DNA of 64,000 nt, taken from positions 1 to 64,000 of the forward strand of contig NZ_FOND01000022.1 in NCBI RefSeq assembly GCF_900112815.1. The letters are read 5' to 3'. The translations under genes and the position numbers were made by a program. Below the pieces are notes generated by a model, which saw only the letters and a program-made list of their open reading frames with translations, had not been told where the DNA came from and ran no database searches. Shown piece after piece: positions 6,879 to 16,345 of this stretch (position 1 is its first letter; each line of letters opens with the position of its first letter). This DNA is from Blastococcus tunisiensis (lineage in GTDB: Bacteria > Actinomycetota > Actinomycetes > Mycobacteriales > Geodermatophilaceae).

Positions 6879-8570
6879 GTGACCGATGCCGGTCGACCCG
6901 CTCCTCATGACGTGGCGCGCCCGGTGAGCGCCTACGACGAGCGGCCCTGGCTGGCGCGCTACGGCGACCAGCCCGCCGACTACGACATCGAGTTCGACGA
7001 CGCCCTCGACATGTTCCGGGCGGGCGTGGCGAAGGACCCCTCGGCCGTCGCGCTGCGGTACTTCGACGGCGTCATCACCCGCCAGGAGCTCGACGAACTC
7101 AGCGACGGGCTGGCCGCCGGCCTGGTCGCCGGCGGGTTCTCCCCTGGCGACCGCCTGGCGGTGTACCTGCAGAACGTGCCGCAGTTCGTCATCTCCATGG
7201 TGGCCGCCTGGAAGGCCGGCGGCGTCATGGTGTCGATCAACCCGATGAGCCGGGCCCGCGAGCTGTCCTACCTCCTGAGGGACTCCGGCGCGACCGTGCT
7301 GGTGTCCCTGGAGTCGCTGTACGGGGAGGTGGCCGAGGGCGTCGTCGCGGACACCGACGTGCGCCTGGTGCTGACCACCAGCGAGCTGGAGTTCCAGTCG
7401 CGCGACGACGACCGGCTCTTCGCCGGCGTGCAGCGGCACCGGCACGAGGGGACGACGGACTTCTCGGAGTTCGTCGCCGAGCACCGCGGCACCGTGCCGC
7501 CGCCGGTCGACCTGGGGGCGGACGACGTCGCGTTCCTGACCTACACGTCGGGGACGACGGGGGTGCCCAAGGGGGCCATGAACACCCACCGCAACGTCGT
7601 CTTCACCGCCCAGGTCTACCGCGACTGGGTGCACGCCGGGCGGGACGGCGCGATCTTCGGCATCGCGCCGCTGTTCCACATCACCGGGCTGATCGGGCAC
7701 ATCGCGGTGAGCCTGCTGGCCCCGGCGCCGCTGGTGCTGGCCTACCGGTTCGAGCCGCGGGTGGTGCTGGATGCGTTCGCCGAACACCGGCCGGCGTTCA
7801 CGATCGGTGCCATCACCGCGTTCAGCGCGCTGCTGGACGCACCCGGGTTCACCGAGGACGCCTTCGCCTCGTTCACCTCGATCTACTCGGGCGGGGCGGC
7901 CATCTCCCCCACGGCGGAGCAGGCGTTCCTCGCGGCGACCGGCAAGCAGGTGCACAACGCCTACGGCCTCACCGAGACGACCTCGCCGATGACGGTGACG
8001 CCCTTCGGCTCGCCGTCGCCGGTGGACCCGACGTCGGGCGCCCTCTCGGTGGGCGTGCCGGCACCGAACACCGTCGTGCGCATCCAGGACGACGACGGGA
8101 ACGACCTGCCGCTCGGGGAGGTCGGCGAGATCGTCGCCGAGGGGCCGCAGGTGGTGGCCGGCTACTGGGGCAAGCCCGAGGAGACTGCGGCGAACCTGCC
8201 CGGCGGGGCGCTGAAGAGCGGCGACGTGGGGTTCATGAACCCCGAGGGCTGGGTGTTCATCGTCGACCGCAAGAAGGACATGATCAACGCGTCCGGCTAC
8301 AAGGTGTGGCCGCGCGAGGTCGAGGACGTGCTGGCCGAACACCCTGGCGTCCGGGAGTCCGCGGTCGTCGGCGTCCCGGACGAGAAGCGCGGCGAGACGG
8401 TGAAGGCCTTCGTCAGCCTGAGGCCGGGCGCCTCGGTGACCGAGGACGAGCTGATCGCGCACTGCAAGGAGCGGATGGCCGCCTACAAGTACCCGCGCAG
8501 CGTCGTCCTCGTTGACGAGCTGCCCAAGACGGTCACCGGCAAGATCCTCCGCCGCGAGCTGCGCACCTGA
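6879..8570 (+). CDS. AMP-dependent acyl-CoA synthetase/ligase
   Basis: 563 residues starting at GTG. Class I adenylate-forming enzyme: P-loop-like TYTSGTTGVPKG (about residues 221-232), YGLTETTSP (A5 motif), KSGDVGFMNPEGWVFIVDRKKDMI (A7-A8 hinge, shown here only as motif landmarks) and the catalytic lysine in PKTVTGKILRREL near the C-terminus. It activates a carboxylic acid as acyl-AMP and then acyl-CoA. FadD-like length and a full C-terminal domain suggest a medium- to long-chain or aryl acid. The divergent dehydrogenase could supply the acid through an aldehyde, but this is only a suggestion. Confidence 0.85.
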   Translation: MTDAGRPAPHDVARPVSAYDERPWLARYGDQPADYDIEFDDALDMFRAGVAKDPSAVALRYFDGVITRQELDELSDGLAAGLVAGGFSPGDRLAVYLQNVPQFVISMVAAWKAGGVMVSINPMSRARELSYLLRDSGATVLVSLESLYGEVAEGVVADTDVRLVLTTSELEFQSRDDDRLFAGVQRHRHEGTTDFSEFVAEHRGTVPPPVDLGADDVAFLTYTSGTTGVPKGAMNTHRNVVFTAQVYRDWVHAGRDGAIFGIAPLFHITGLIGHIAVSLLAPAPLVLAYRFEPRVVLDAFAEHRPAFTIGAITAFSALLDAPGFTEDAFASFTSIYSGGAAISPTAEQAFLAATGKQVHNAYGLTETTSPMTVTPFGSPSPVDPTSGALSVGVPAPNTVVRIQDDDGNDLPLGEVGEIVAEGPQVVAGYWGKPEETAANLPGGALKSGDVGFMNPEGWVFIVDRKKDMINASGYKVWPREVEDVLAEHPGVRESAVVGVPDEKRGETVKAFVSLRPGASVTEDELIAHCKERMAAYKYPRSVVLVDELPKTVTGKILRRELRT

Positions 8571-8633
8571 CCGCCGTGCGCCGGTCATGGTCCCACTCGG
8601 GAGAGGCCACGACCCGCGCAGCCTGCGTGCGGC

Positions 8634-11441
8634 TCAGCGGCGCCGCCAGCGCGAACGACCGCGGCGGAGCGCGGCGTCGCGCTGCGCGGCCAGCTGCTCG
8701 AGCTGTTCCGGGGGCGCACCCGCGTCCTCGTAGGCCGTCAGCGCGACGGCGTAGCGCTGCGCGTCCGGCTCGTCGTGCGCGGCCAGCGCCCACAGTGCCT
8801 CGGCGCGAAGCCCCGGCGCGTCCTCGGCCGCGCCCACGGAGAACGCACGCCGCGCAGCGGCCAGCGCGTCGTCACGCCGGCCGAGCGCGGCGAACGCGTC
8901 CGCGCGGGCCAGGTCCACCGCCGCTGCGGCAACGTCCTCGCCGACCGTCCGGTAGCCGGCCTCCGCTACGTCGAACAGTTCCAGCGACCGCTCCGCCATC
9001 CCCGCCCGCACGAGCCGCTCGCCGTGCTCGTGGCGCACCTCGGAGGCGAACGGCAGGTCCTCGTCCTCGTCCAGGTGGGACAGGCACGAGACGCCGGCCG
9101 CCACCGCCTGGGGCAGCTCGTCGCGGGCCTCGTGCACCTGCGCGAGGGTGCGGTAGGCCCGCGCCCGGCCGCCGGGATGCTCCGTGCCGAACACCCGGAT
9201 CGCCCGCTCGGCCAGCGTCAGCGCCTCGTCGAGCAGACCGAACTCCCCGTTGAGCATGGCGAGGTCATGAGCGACCGCGCCCTCCAGCTCGGGGTCGCCG
9301 TCCTCGGCAGCCTGTTCCAGCAGCTCGTCGAGGAGGTCGGCGGCGTTCTGGTCCCGGTCCAGGTCGCGGAAGATCCGCGCCGCCGTCAGGCGACCCCAGG
9401 CGGCGCAGTCGCGCTCCCCGGCCGCGAGGTGCAGGTCGATGCCGGCGAAGGCCGCTGCCAGTCCCTCCTCGGCGCGGTCGCTCCCGACCAACAGCTCGGC
9501 CCGGGCGAGCGCGGAACGGGCCGCCTCGCCGAGGTCGCCGAGCTGCTCGTCCGCCCGCTGGGCGATCGCGAGCACGTCGATGGCCCGGTCGTGCGCCTCC
9601 TCCGCCACCAGGAGCGGGACCAGCACCTCCGCCGCGGCGCGGAGGTCGACGTCGCGACCGGACTCCGTGGCCAGCCGCCAGGCCGCCTCGGCCGCCCGGC
9701 GTGCGCCCGTCAGGTCGCCGGCGACCGAGCGGGCCCACGCCTCGGTCTCCCACGCCTGCGCCACGTCCTCGGGGTCGTCGGCCAGCAGGCGACGGGCCTC
9801 GGCGAAGCGCTCGACCGTGTCGTCGGGCGGCAGCTCCCCCTCGGCTTCCGCGCATGCCAGCACGGCCCACTCGGCCTCCAGCAGCAGCACCCGACCACGG
9901 GCCTGGTCACCGGCCGGGTCCGCAGCTGCCGCGGCGCGGACCACGGCCAGGAAGTGCTGCGCCTCCTCCCCGGCCGGTTCGCCGGTGCGCCCCACGGCCA
10001 CGCGTGCCCGTGACAGCGCCGCCAGCAGCAGCTGGTGCGGGTCCTCCGCCAGCTCCTCGATGGCACGCTCGAACGTCGCGGCGGCTTCCTCCACCCGGTC
10101 CAACCGGAGCAGCCCCTCGGCGACCACCCGTCGCGCGCGAGCGGTACCGGCACGGTCCCCGGCCCGCTCGAACGCCGCCAGGGCGCGTTCGGCGAACTCG
10201 TGCCGCTGGGCCGCGCTGCCCCGCGGCTCGCGCGCCCGGGTCAGGAGGGCCACCGGGTCGTCTTCGCCCGGGTCGTCGGCGCCGGGGAGCGGCTCCGCGG
10301 CGAACGGCGCGGCCGCCGTGCGCACGGGGGACGGTACGACGACGCTCATGGGCGAGGCGGGCAGCGGATCGACGACCGCCGTCGGACGGGTGGCCAGACG
10401 TTCCTCGACGGAGCGGCCGACGTGCTCGGTGCCGTTGCGACGGTCGAAGGCAGCGGCCACCTCGCGGGCCTCGGCGGCGAGAGCGGCGGCCAGCGCCGCG
10501 GCGTCCCCCGCACGGTCCGCCGGCCGTCGCGACAGCTCGCCTGCTCCCGCCTCGTCCCACGCCGTCAGGACGGCGGCCGCCGCCGACACGGCATCCAGCC
10601 GGGCCATCACGTCGAAGAGCCCGCGGTCGCAGACGTCGACGAGCTCGACGACGAGGTCCAGTGCCTCCGGCAGGCGACCGGTGCGCAGCAGGTGCAGCAC
10701 GTGCTGGGACTGCGTCGACACGAGCGACGGGTTTCCCCGCGACAGCCGAAGCCCCCAGACGTGCAGCCGCTCCGCCTCCTCGTCGCTCCCCAGTGCGCGC
10801 AGCGGCGCCAGCAGCTTGGCCAGCGCCCGCGCCGGCTCCTCCGCGCACTCCAGCCGGCCGGCCAGCAGCGGTCGAGCCAGGTCCAGCGCGCGCTCCGGCC
10901 GGCCGGCGTCGAGCGCCAGGGAGATCTCACCCGACACGTCGCAGGCCCGGCAGTCGCTGTACTCGCTCCGTGGCAGCAACCGCCAGGCCCGGTGCGCCTC
11001 GACCGCCTCGGCGATGCGGCCGGTGCATTCCGGGATCACCCAGCGGAGCTTGGCGATGGCGTCGGCTCCCTCTCCGATCGCGGCGTACCGGCGCTCGGCC
11101 TCCCTGATCACCCGGTCGATCTCCTCCAGGGGCATGTCCGGCAGGTCGACCAGCGTCGTCGGCAACCACTTGAGCGCCCAGTAGGTGCCGTGCCGGTCGA
11201 ACCGATCAGGGTGCGCGTCCAACTGCGCGAGGCACCACGTGACGGCGACCAGGGCCTTCTGCGGCTCCCCGCCGTGCATGGCCGCCGAGGCCAGCGCCTC
11301 GCGAGCGGCGAAGGAACCGTCGAGGTCGTTGGCCGCGTCGGCCACCCGCACGGCCTCCTCCGCGACGGCCGTCTTGGCGAAGCCGAACGGCATCTCCTCC
11401 ACCTGGGAGAGCAGCTTCCGTACCGATCTGTCACGCGCCAT
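8634..11441 (-). CDS. Large TPR-repeat protein coupled to an Hsp90 homologue
   Basis: 935 residues. Nearly the whole protein is helical tetratricopeptide-like repeats (pairs of 34-residue helices such as AERALAAFERAGDRAGTARA and LDEALTLAERAIRVFG). A proline/alanine-rich linker near residues 395-440 divides it into two solenoids, and the C-terminus is arginine-rich. The ATG at 11441 overlaps the last 11 nt of the Hsp90 gene, so the two are translationally coupled. In eukaryotes TPR proteins are Hsp90 co-chaperones, so the coupling suggests a dedicated partner. The protein ends without an obvious EEVD-type or membrane signal. Its client proteins cannot be predicted. Confidence 0.75.
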   Translation of the reverse strand: MARDRSVRKLLSQVEEMPFGFAKTAVAEEAVRVADAANDLDGSFAAREALASAAMHGGEPQKALVAVTWCLAQLDAHPDRFDRHGTYWALKWLPTTLVDLPDMPLEEIDRVIREAERRYAAIGEGADAIAKLRWVIPECTGRIAEAVEAHRAWRLLPRSEYSDCRACDVSGEISLALDAGRPERALDLARPLLAGRLECAEEPARALAKLLAPLRALGSDEEAERLHVWGLRLSRGNPSLVSTQSQHVLHLLRTGRLPEALDLVVELVDVCDRGLFDVMARLDAVSAAAAVLTAWDEAGAGELSRRPADRAGDAAALAAALAAEAREVAAAFDRRNGTEHVGRSVEERLATRPTAVVDPLPASPMSVVVPSPVRTAAAPFAAEPLPGADDPGEDDPVALLTRAREPRGSAAQRHEFAERALAAFERAGDRAGTARARRVVAEGLLRLDRVEEAAATFERAIEELAEDPHQLLLAALSRARVAVGRTGEPAGEEAQHFLAVVRAAAAADPAGDQARGRVLLLEAEWAVLACAEAEGELPPDDTVERFAEARRLLADDPEDVAQAWETEAWARSVAGDLTGARRAAEAAWRLATESGRDVDLRAAAEVLVPLLVAEEAHDRAIDVLAIAQRADEQLGDLGEAARSALARAELLVGSDRAEEGLAAAFAGIDLHLAAGERDCAAWGRLTAARIFRDLDRDQNAADLLDELLEQAAEDGDPELEGAVAHDLAMLNGEFGLLDEALTLAERAIRVFGTEHPGGRARAYRTLAQVHEARDELPQAVAAGVSCLSHLDEDEDLPFASEVRHEHGERLVRAGMAERSLELFDVAEAGYRTVGEDVAAAAVDLARADAFAALGRRDDALAAARRAFSVGAAEDAPGLRAEALWALAAHDEPDAQRYAVALTAYEDAGAPPEQLEQLAAQRDAALRRGRSRWRRR

Positions 11442-13212
11442 GGAGGCTCCCTTCGATGAGGCGCCCCAGCGCCCCCGACAGCAACGTCGTCTCGCGGCCG
11501 CGCAGCGGATGCCGGCCGAGCAGCAGTGCCTGCAGGTAAAGGACCTCCACCGCGGTGCGCAGCGCGTCGCCGCCCACCTGCCCGGCGAGCCGTCGCACCA
11601 CGGGGTGTCGCCAGTTGAGGACCAGCGTCGCCTCGCGGGAGACCGGCTGGGCCGCTGCGATCCGTCCGAGCATCGGCCCCCAGAAGGAGTCGGCCACCTG
11701 CCGGGTCTCGTCCAGCTCGCGGGCGAAACGGGCGCCGTCACCGGCGGTGTAGAGCGAAGGCAGCGACGCCGGGCTGAACTCCCGGACCTCGACGTCGCAG
11801 GAGAACGGCGCCAGCACCGTCCGGCAGCGGGCGACCAGCGCGGCAGCCCCTGCCTGGTCGGCCGCAATCACCGGGCGCAGCACCGCCGCCAGGTCTTCCG
11901 GGTCGACGCGCTCGACGTCCACACCGGGCAGCACGTCGGGCAGCCGCAGCAGCAGCTCCTCGTCGTAGGTGTAGCCGGCGTTGACCAGGCAGATCGACTC
12001 CGCGGTGGCCACCTGGGCCATCTGGCTGAAGTCCTCCGCCGTGCCCGCGTACCGCACCGGCCCCCGGGCCATCACCTCGGTGAGCGTCATCCGGCCGAGG
12101 CTGGTGTCGACCGGCAGCCACGGCGCGAAAAGCCGGAGGAGCTCGTCGTCGTGCACCGCCAGCGCCTTGAGCGCCAGGGCATGCACCCGCACCAGCCTCT
12201 GCAGCCGTTGGGGATCGCGGTCGGCCAGTCCGGCGAGCCAGCTGCGCAACGCCGTTCCGAGGCCCTCTCGAACGGCGGCCAGCGTCGCGTCCTCGTACAA
12301 GCCCTCCCTCGACGCGAGCGGCTGCAACGCGCTGGTGTCGACGACGACGCGAACGAAGAACGCCCAGTCGGGGAGCAGCCCGTCGACGGCGTCGGAGAGC
12401 AGCATCCGCTTGAGGTGCACCCGGTGCCGCTGACGCGACGACGGGCTCGGGCTGGTCGACAGGACGAACGCCACCCCGGTCAGGCCGGCCGCCGGCAGTC
12501 CCAGAGGGACGGCATCGAGGAACCGCTCGCCGAGCTCGGCCTCCCCCCAGGCCAGGAGGCGCTCCGTGTCCTGTCCCGCCCACGGCAGCGGCCGGCCGGC
12601 CAGCCGCTCCTCCCCCGCCGAGGTCCGCAGGAGGATCGGCCGCGCGAGCAGTCCTGCGTAGCGCCGGACGAGCTGCCGGACGGTCGCCGCGTGCAGCCGG
12701 TCCTCCAGCCCCGGACGTGCGGTGACCCACACGGTCGTCCCCGGCGTCGCGCGGCCCTCGCCGTCGGCCAGCTCGCGCAGCTCGTACGTTCCGTCGCTGT
12801 GTCCGCGCCAGGACACGCCCGGTCCCCCACGGACGGACCGGGAGACGACGCGGATGTCGTCGCTGACCAGGAAGCAGGAGAGCAGGCCGATCCCGAAGCG
12901 CCCGAGGTAGTCGACATCCGGTCCCAGCAATCCGTCCCGCTTGGACGACGAGCCGATGGTCGCCAGCAGCTCGTGGACCTCCGGAACGGTGAGTCCCACC
13001 CCCTCGTCCTCGACCGACAGCAGCGGAGGACCGCCCGGCCGTTCGTGGCACTCAATGACCACGGGGCGGTCGTCGGCCTCCGGCCCGCGCGCGGCCAGCG
13101 CATCCACAGCGTTCTGGACCAACTCCCGCACATAGACGTCGGGTGAGCTGTAGAGGTGCGCGGACAGCAGGTCGACGACCCCACGCAGATCGACCTGGAA
13201 GGAGTGGCGCAC
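11431..13212 (-). CDS. Hsp90-family chaperone (HtpG-like)
   Basis: 593 residues. The N-terminal GHKL ATPase domain carries ELVQNAVDAL (N-box, Glu/Asn), VEDEGVGLT (G1 box, ADP-binding Asp) and GRFGIGLLSCF (G2 lid). Middle and C-terminal domains follow, but the protein is somewhat shorter than classical HtpG (about 620-640) and diverges there. It should be an ATP-driven cytosolic chaperone. It is followed by a TPR gene overlapping by 11 nt, a pairing I know from other actinobacteria. The start ATG at 13212 gives the typical Hsp90 N-terminus (SFQVDLRGVVDLLS). Confidence 0.85.
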   Translation of the reverse strand: MRHSFQVDLRGVVDLLSAHLYSSPDVYVRELVQNAVDALAARGPEADDRPVVIECHERPGGPPLLSVEDEGVGLTVPEVHELLATIGSSSKRDGLLGPDVDYLGRFGIGLLSCFLVSDDIRVVSRSVRGGPGVSWRGHSDGTYELRELADGEGRATPGTTVWVTARPGLEDRLHAATVRQLVRRYAGLLARPILLRTSAGEERLAGRPLPWAGQDTERLLAWGEAELGERFLDAVPLGLPAAGLTGVAFVLSTSPSPSSRQRHRVHLKRMLLSDAVDGLLPDWAFFVRVVVDTSALQPLASREGLYEDATLAAVREGLGTALRSWLAGLADRDPQRLQRLVRVHALALKALAVHDDELLRLFAPWLPVDTSLGRMTLTEVMARGPVRYAGTAEDFSQMAQVATAESICLVNAGYTYDEELLLRLPDVLPGVDVERVDPEDLAAVLRPVIAADQAGAAALVARCRTVLAPFSCDVEVREFSPASLPSLYTAGDGARFARELDETRQVADSFWGPMLGRIAAAQPVSREATLVLNWRHPVVRRLAGQVGGDALRTAVEVLYLQALLLGRHPLRGRETTLLSGALGRLIEGSLHGA

Positions 13213-13418
13213 CGGGGCAGGTTAGGGCGCGGCTCCGACGGCCGGCCGGTTCCGTGGCCGAGTCGCCCCTGTGGCCGACCCGGTGTCCCCCACCGCCCCA
13301 CCTGCCACGCGGCCCTCCGTCCGAGGAGCCTGTCGGACCCGGAGCGCCGTGCTGCGGTGGAGGCGCACCGGACCCTCATCGACCTGCGGTCGCTGCCGTC
13401 CTGCGGAAGGCTGCCCGC

Positions 13419-13538
13419 ATGACCCCAGCCGGAGCCGAGGACCCGCAGCCGCGCGACATCGCCGTCGAGCAGGAGAGCCCCGAACTCGAGGCCGACCTGG
13501 AGGCGCAGAGCGATCCGGAGCCCACGGACGAGCCGTAG
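13419..13538 (+). CDS. Small acidic protein
   Basis: 39 codons from ATG 13419 with a GGAAGG ribosome-binding site 8 nt upstream. The product is very acidic (Glu/Asp/Pro-rich, for example ELEADLEAQSDPE) and probably disordered. Acidic short proteins of this type occur in actinobacteria without known function. The clear Shine-Dalgarno sequence supports real translation, but no homology is claimed. Confidence 0.35.
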   Translation: MTPAGAEDPQPRDIAVEQESPELEADLEAQSDPEPTDEP

Positions 13539-13588
13539 GCACACGGTCGGGACCGGCCGGCCGGCGGCACCTGCCCGGGATCAGGAGC

Positions 13589-14620
13589 TCAGCGCCTCCC
13601 GGCGAGCCGCGCGACCTCGATCCGCTCGCGGGCGACGTAGTACAGGGTCGCCCCTTCCGGGACGGTGGTGTCCCACGGCGGGCTCACCACGAGGTCGTCC
13701 GGTCCCCGGAACGCGAGCACCGTCGCCCCGAAGGTCTGGCCGAAGTGCGTCTGGCACTCCCCGAACGTCCGGTGCGGGAACCCGGCGGGCACGCGCATCG
13801 AGTACGTGTTGCCACGGCCGGCGCTGCTCATGAGGTCGTTGTAGATCTGGGTGATCCCCGGGTCGGTGGCCTCCTCGGTGAGCAGGAACGGCATGTGCCA
13901 CTGGACGACCTGCACACCGGCGTTGACGTAGCGCAGGCTGTCCCGGCGGCCGAGGTCGCGCACGGCGGCGACCAGGTGGACGTCGGGGTTGGCGTGGTCG
14001 ACGGCCACCGCGATCGCCAGGGTCTCGTTGTCGTCGCGACCGTCGATGACCACCGTCCGCGCACGCGGTACGCAGGCCCGCGTCATCACGTCCTCGTGGG
14101 TCAGGTCGCCGCGGACGAAGTGCACCGCCGGCCGGTCCGGCAGGGGGTTCTCCGGGACGTCGTCCCAGGCGCAGAGCGCCACGTGCGCGCGGCCCTCGGC
14201 GGTGAGCTCGGCGACGATCCGCTCGGTGCGCCCCGGCCAGTAGCCGAGGAGGACGACGTGGTCGGACAGCTCCAGGGGAACCACACCTCTCAGTCTCCGG
14301 CCGCGGAGCGACTGCAGGGCGCCGGCCAGCTGGGTGAACAGGATCGTGAGCGTGACGATGCCACCGACGATCACGTACGCGCCGACGACCCTGCCGCCGG
14401 TCGACGCGGGGAAGACGTCGCCGTACCCGACGGTGGCCGCGGTGACCAGGAAGTACCACCAGTAGGTCCGCGGGTCGGCGATGTCGCTCCCCGCTGGCTC
14501 GAGCAGCGCCATGGCCGCCCAGCTGGAGGCGAAGACCACCACGGCGACGGCCAGCGGCAGCCGCCATCCGTGCAGGCGCAGCCGCACGAACCGCGACAGG
14601 CGGTGGATCAGGAACGGCAC
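13589..14620 (-). CDS. Potassium channel with RCK (TrkA-N/TrkA-C) regulatory domains
   Basis: 343 residues. Two transmembrane helices flank a pore loop with the selectivity filter TVGYGD (about residues 62-67). A cytoplasmic Rossmann-like RCK domain follows (DHVVLLGYWPGRTERIV, then FVRGDLTHEDVM and VVIDGRDDNETLAIAVAV) and a C-terminal TrkA-C-like segment. It is an inner-membrane K+ channel probably gated by a nucleotide or Ca2+ ligand. The GTG at 14620 is preferred over an ATG 12 codons upstream because GGAGG lies 6 nt before it. It stands alone on the minus strand. Confidence 0.85.
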   Translation of the reverse strand: MPFLIHRLSRFVRLRLHGWRLPLAVAVVVFASSWAAMALLEPAGSDIADPRTYWWYFLVTAATVGYGDVFPASTGGRVVGAYVIVGGIVTLTILFTQLAGALQSLRGRRLRGVVPLELSDHVVLLGYWPGRTERIVAELTAEGRAHVALCAWDDVPENPLPDRPAVHFVRGDLTHEDVMTRACVPRARTVVIDGRDDNETLAIAVAVDHANPDVHLVAAVRDLGRRDSLRYVNAGVQVVQWHMPFLLTEEATDPGITQIYNDLMSSAGRGNTYSMRVPAGFPHRTFGECQTHFGQTFGATVLAFRGPDDLVVSPPWDTTVPEGATLYYVARERIEVARLAGRR

Positions 14621-14753
14621 CGCGCACTCCTCCCCGTCGTCGGACCGAGAGCGCAAGCTACCGCGGCACGGTCCCCCCGGGCGCCGGCACGGTGGGTGGC
14701 GGCCGTGGGCGTACGCCGGGCGGTGGCCCTCGCGGCGCCGTAGCGTGCGGGAG

Positions 14754-15938
14754 GTGACCGTCGACAGCCCCGACTTCTACGCCCTGGACGAGCTCCTCGA
14801 GCCGGAGGAGATCGAGATCCGCGACCGGGTCCGCGCCTTCTGCGCGGCCGAGGTGACGCCGTCGATCAACGAGTACTGGGACCGGGCGGAGTTCCCGTTC
14901 GGGCTCGTGCCGAAGCTGGCGGAGCTGGGCATCGTCGGGGGCACCATCGAGGGCTACGGCTGCCCGGGCATGAGCGCCGTCTCCGCGGGCCTGGTCGCCG
15001 CCGAGCTGGCTCGCGCCGACGGCAGCGTGGGCACCTTCAACGGCGTGCACAGCTTCCTGGCAATGCAGTCGATCGCGCTGCTCGGGGACGAGGAGCAGCG
15101 CGAGCGCTGGCTGCCCGAGATGGCCCGGCTGGAGAAGATCGGCGCCTTCGGGCTCACCGAGCCCGAGCACGGGTCCGACGCCGTCGGCCTGGAGACCTCG
15201 GCCCGCCGGGACGGCGACTCCTTCGTGCTGAACGGCCGGAAGAAGTGGATCGGCAACGGTTCCATCGCCGACTACGTGCTCATCTGGGCCCGCGGTGCGG
15301 ACGGTGCGGTCGGCGGCTACGTCGTCGAGAAGGGGACGCCCGGCTACGACGCCGTCGTCATGACCGGCAAGACGGCGCTGCGTGCGGTCTGGCAGGCCGA
15401 GATCACCCTGACCGACGTGCGTGTGCCGGCCGAGAACAAGCTGGCGAACTGCGCCTCGTTCAAGGACGTCTCCCAGGTCCTCGACCGCACCCGCTACACC
15501 GTCGCCTGGCGTGCGCTGGGCCTGGCCACCGCCTCCTACGAGCTGGCCCTCGCGCACGCGCTGCGGCGGGAGCAGTTCGGGCAGCCGATCGCCGGCTTCC
15601 AGCTGGTCCAGGACAAGCTGGCCCGGATGCTCGCCGAGATCACATCCATGCAGCTCATGTGCTGGCGGCTGTCGCGGCTGGCCGACGCGGGGCGGATGAC
15701 CGCCGCCATGGCGTCCCTGGCGAAGATGAACCACGCGGCCAAGGCCCGGGCCATCGTCGCCGACGCCCGCGACATCCTCGGCGGCGACGGGATCCTGCTG
15801 GAGAACCACGTGGCCCGGCACCACGCCGACATGGAGGCGGTCTTCACGTTCGAGGGCACCGACTCGGTGCAGGCGCTCATCGTCGGCCGGGAGATCACCG
15901 GCCTGTCGGCCATCAGCGGCCGCAAGCCCGCTCGCTGA
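14754..15938 (+). CDS. Acyl-CoA dehydrogenase, glutaryl-CoA dehydrogenase-like
   Basis: 394 residues. Acyl-CoA dehydrogenase fold: helical N-domain, the FAD/substrate-binding segment FGLTEPEHGSDAVGLET, beta-domain (NGRKKWIGNG, similar to glutaryl-CoA dehydrogenase) and C-terminal helices. The putative catalytic glutamate is in FTFEGTDSVQALIVGREITG, which matches the EGTxxIxxLIxGRxITG block of glutaryl-CoA dehydrogenases. It would oxidise glutaryl-CoA or a related short acyl-CoA with FAD during lysine or aromatic degradation. The GTG start at 14754 is immediately preceded by GGAG, an unusually short spacing; GTG 14745 is the alternative. Confidence 0.8.
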   Translation: MTVDSPDFYALDELLEPEEIEIRDRVRAFCAAEVTPSINEYWDRAEFPFGLVPKLAELGIVGGTIEGYGCPGMSAVSAGLVAAELARADGSVGTFNGVHSFLAMQSIALLGDEEQRERWLPEMARLEKIGAFGLTEPEHGSDAVGLETSARRDGDSFVLNGRKKWIGNGSIADYVLIWARGADGAVGGYVVEKGTPGYDAVVMTGKTALRAVWQAEITLTDVRVPAENKLANCASFKDVSQVLDRTRYTVAWRALGLATASYELALAHALRREQFGQPIAGFQLVQDKLARMLAEITSMQLMCWRLSRLADAGRMTAAMASLAKMNHAAKARAIVADARDILGGDGILLENHVARHHADMEAVFTFEGTDSVQALIVGREITGLSAISGRKPAR

Positions 15939-15944
15939 GCGGGC
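15926..15944. terminator. Short hairpin at the end of the acyl-CoA dehydrogenase gene
   Basis: 8-bp perfect inverted repeat (15926-15933 with 15937-15944) with a 3-nt loop. It overlaps the stop codon and lies between convergent genes. Weak support as a terminator. Confidence 0.35.
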
Positions 15945-15950
15945 CGGAGG

Positions 15951-16211
15951 TCAGCGGGAGGAGCTGACCGGCTCGGGCACGGCGGCGAGCCGCCGGCACT
16001 CGGGGCACGCGGTCCGGCCGGCGCCCACCCGGGCCCACTTCTGCGAGCCCCAGACCTGGACGATGGCGCCGCACACGGCCAGTTCCACCTCGCCGTCCAG
16101 CTCGGCGGCCGGGCGGTGCGCCTCGACCGCGTGCCACGGGAAGTCCTGCTCGGCCGACCGCCCGCGCGACCAGCGATCCGGTCTGGCGAACCCCACCGCA
16201 TACACGTCCAC
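15951..16211 (-). CDS. Hypothetical protein with a C-terminal CPEC motif
   Basis: About 86 residues if read from the GTG at 16211; a TTG at 16244 would add 11. Conserved-looking features are FARPDRWSRG near the N-terminus and AVCGAIVQVWGSQKW and TACPECRRL near the end, suggesting a small protein with one or two cysteine pairs that might bind zinc. The family is not recognised. It converges with the acyl-CoA dehydrogenase. Confidence 0.5.
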   Translation of the reverse strand: MDVYAVGFARPDRWSRGRSAEQDFPWHAVEAHRPAAELDGEVELAVCGAIVQVWGSQKWARVGAGRTACPECRRLAAVPEPVSSSR

Positions 16212-16345
16212 ACCGGTCCTGTGCCCCACCTCACCGGTGATCAATCACCGCGACCGGGTGAATCGGACGCATCCGGCCCGCTCGTCGCGCGGGCACCACC
16301 GGGCCGCACACCGCGTTACCGTCGTGTCGACGGAAGGGGACGGGC

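Noticed and set aside
6750-8588. Minus-strand open frame of about 612 codons
   Set aside because: Antisense to the acyl-CoA synthetase with complete A-motifs; composition is His/Arg/Asp-rich shadow sequence.
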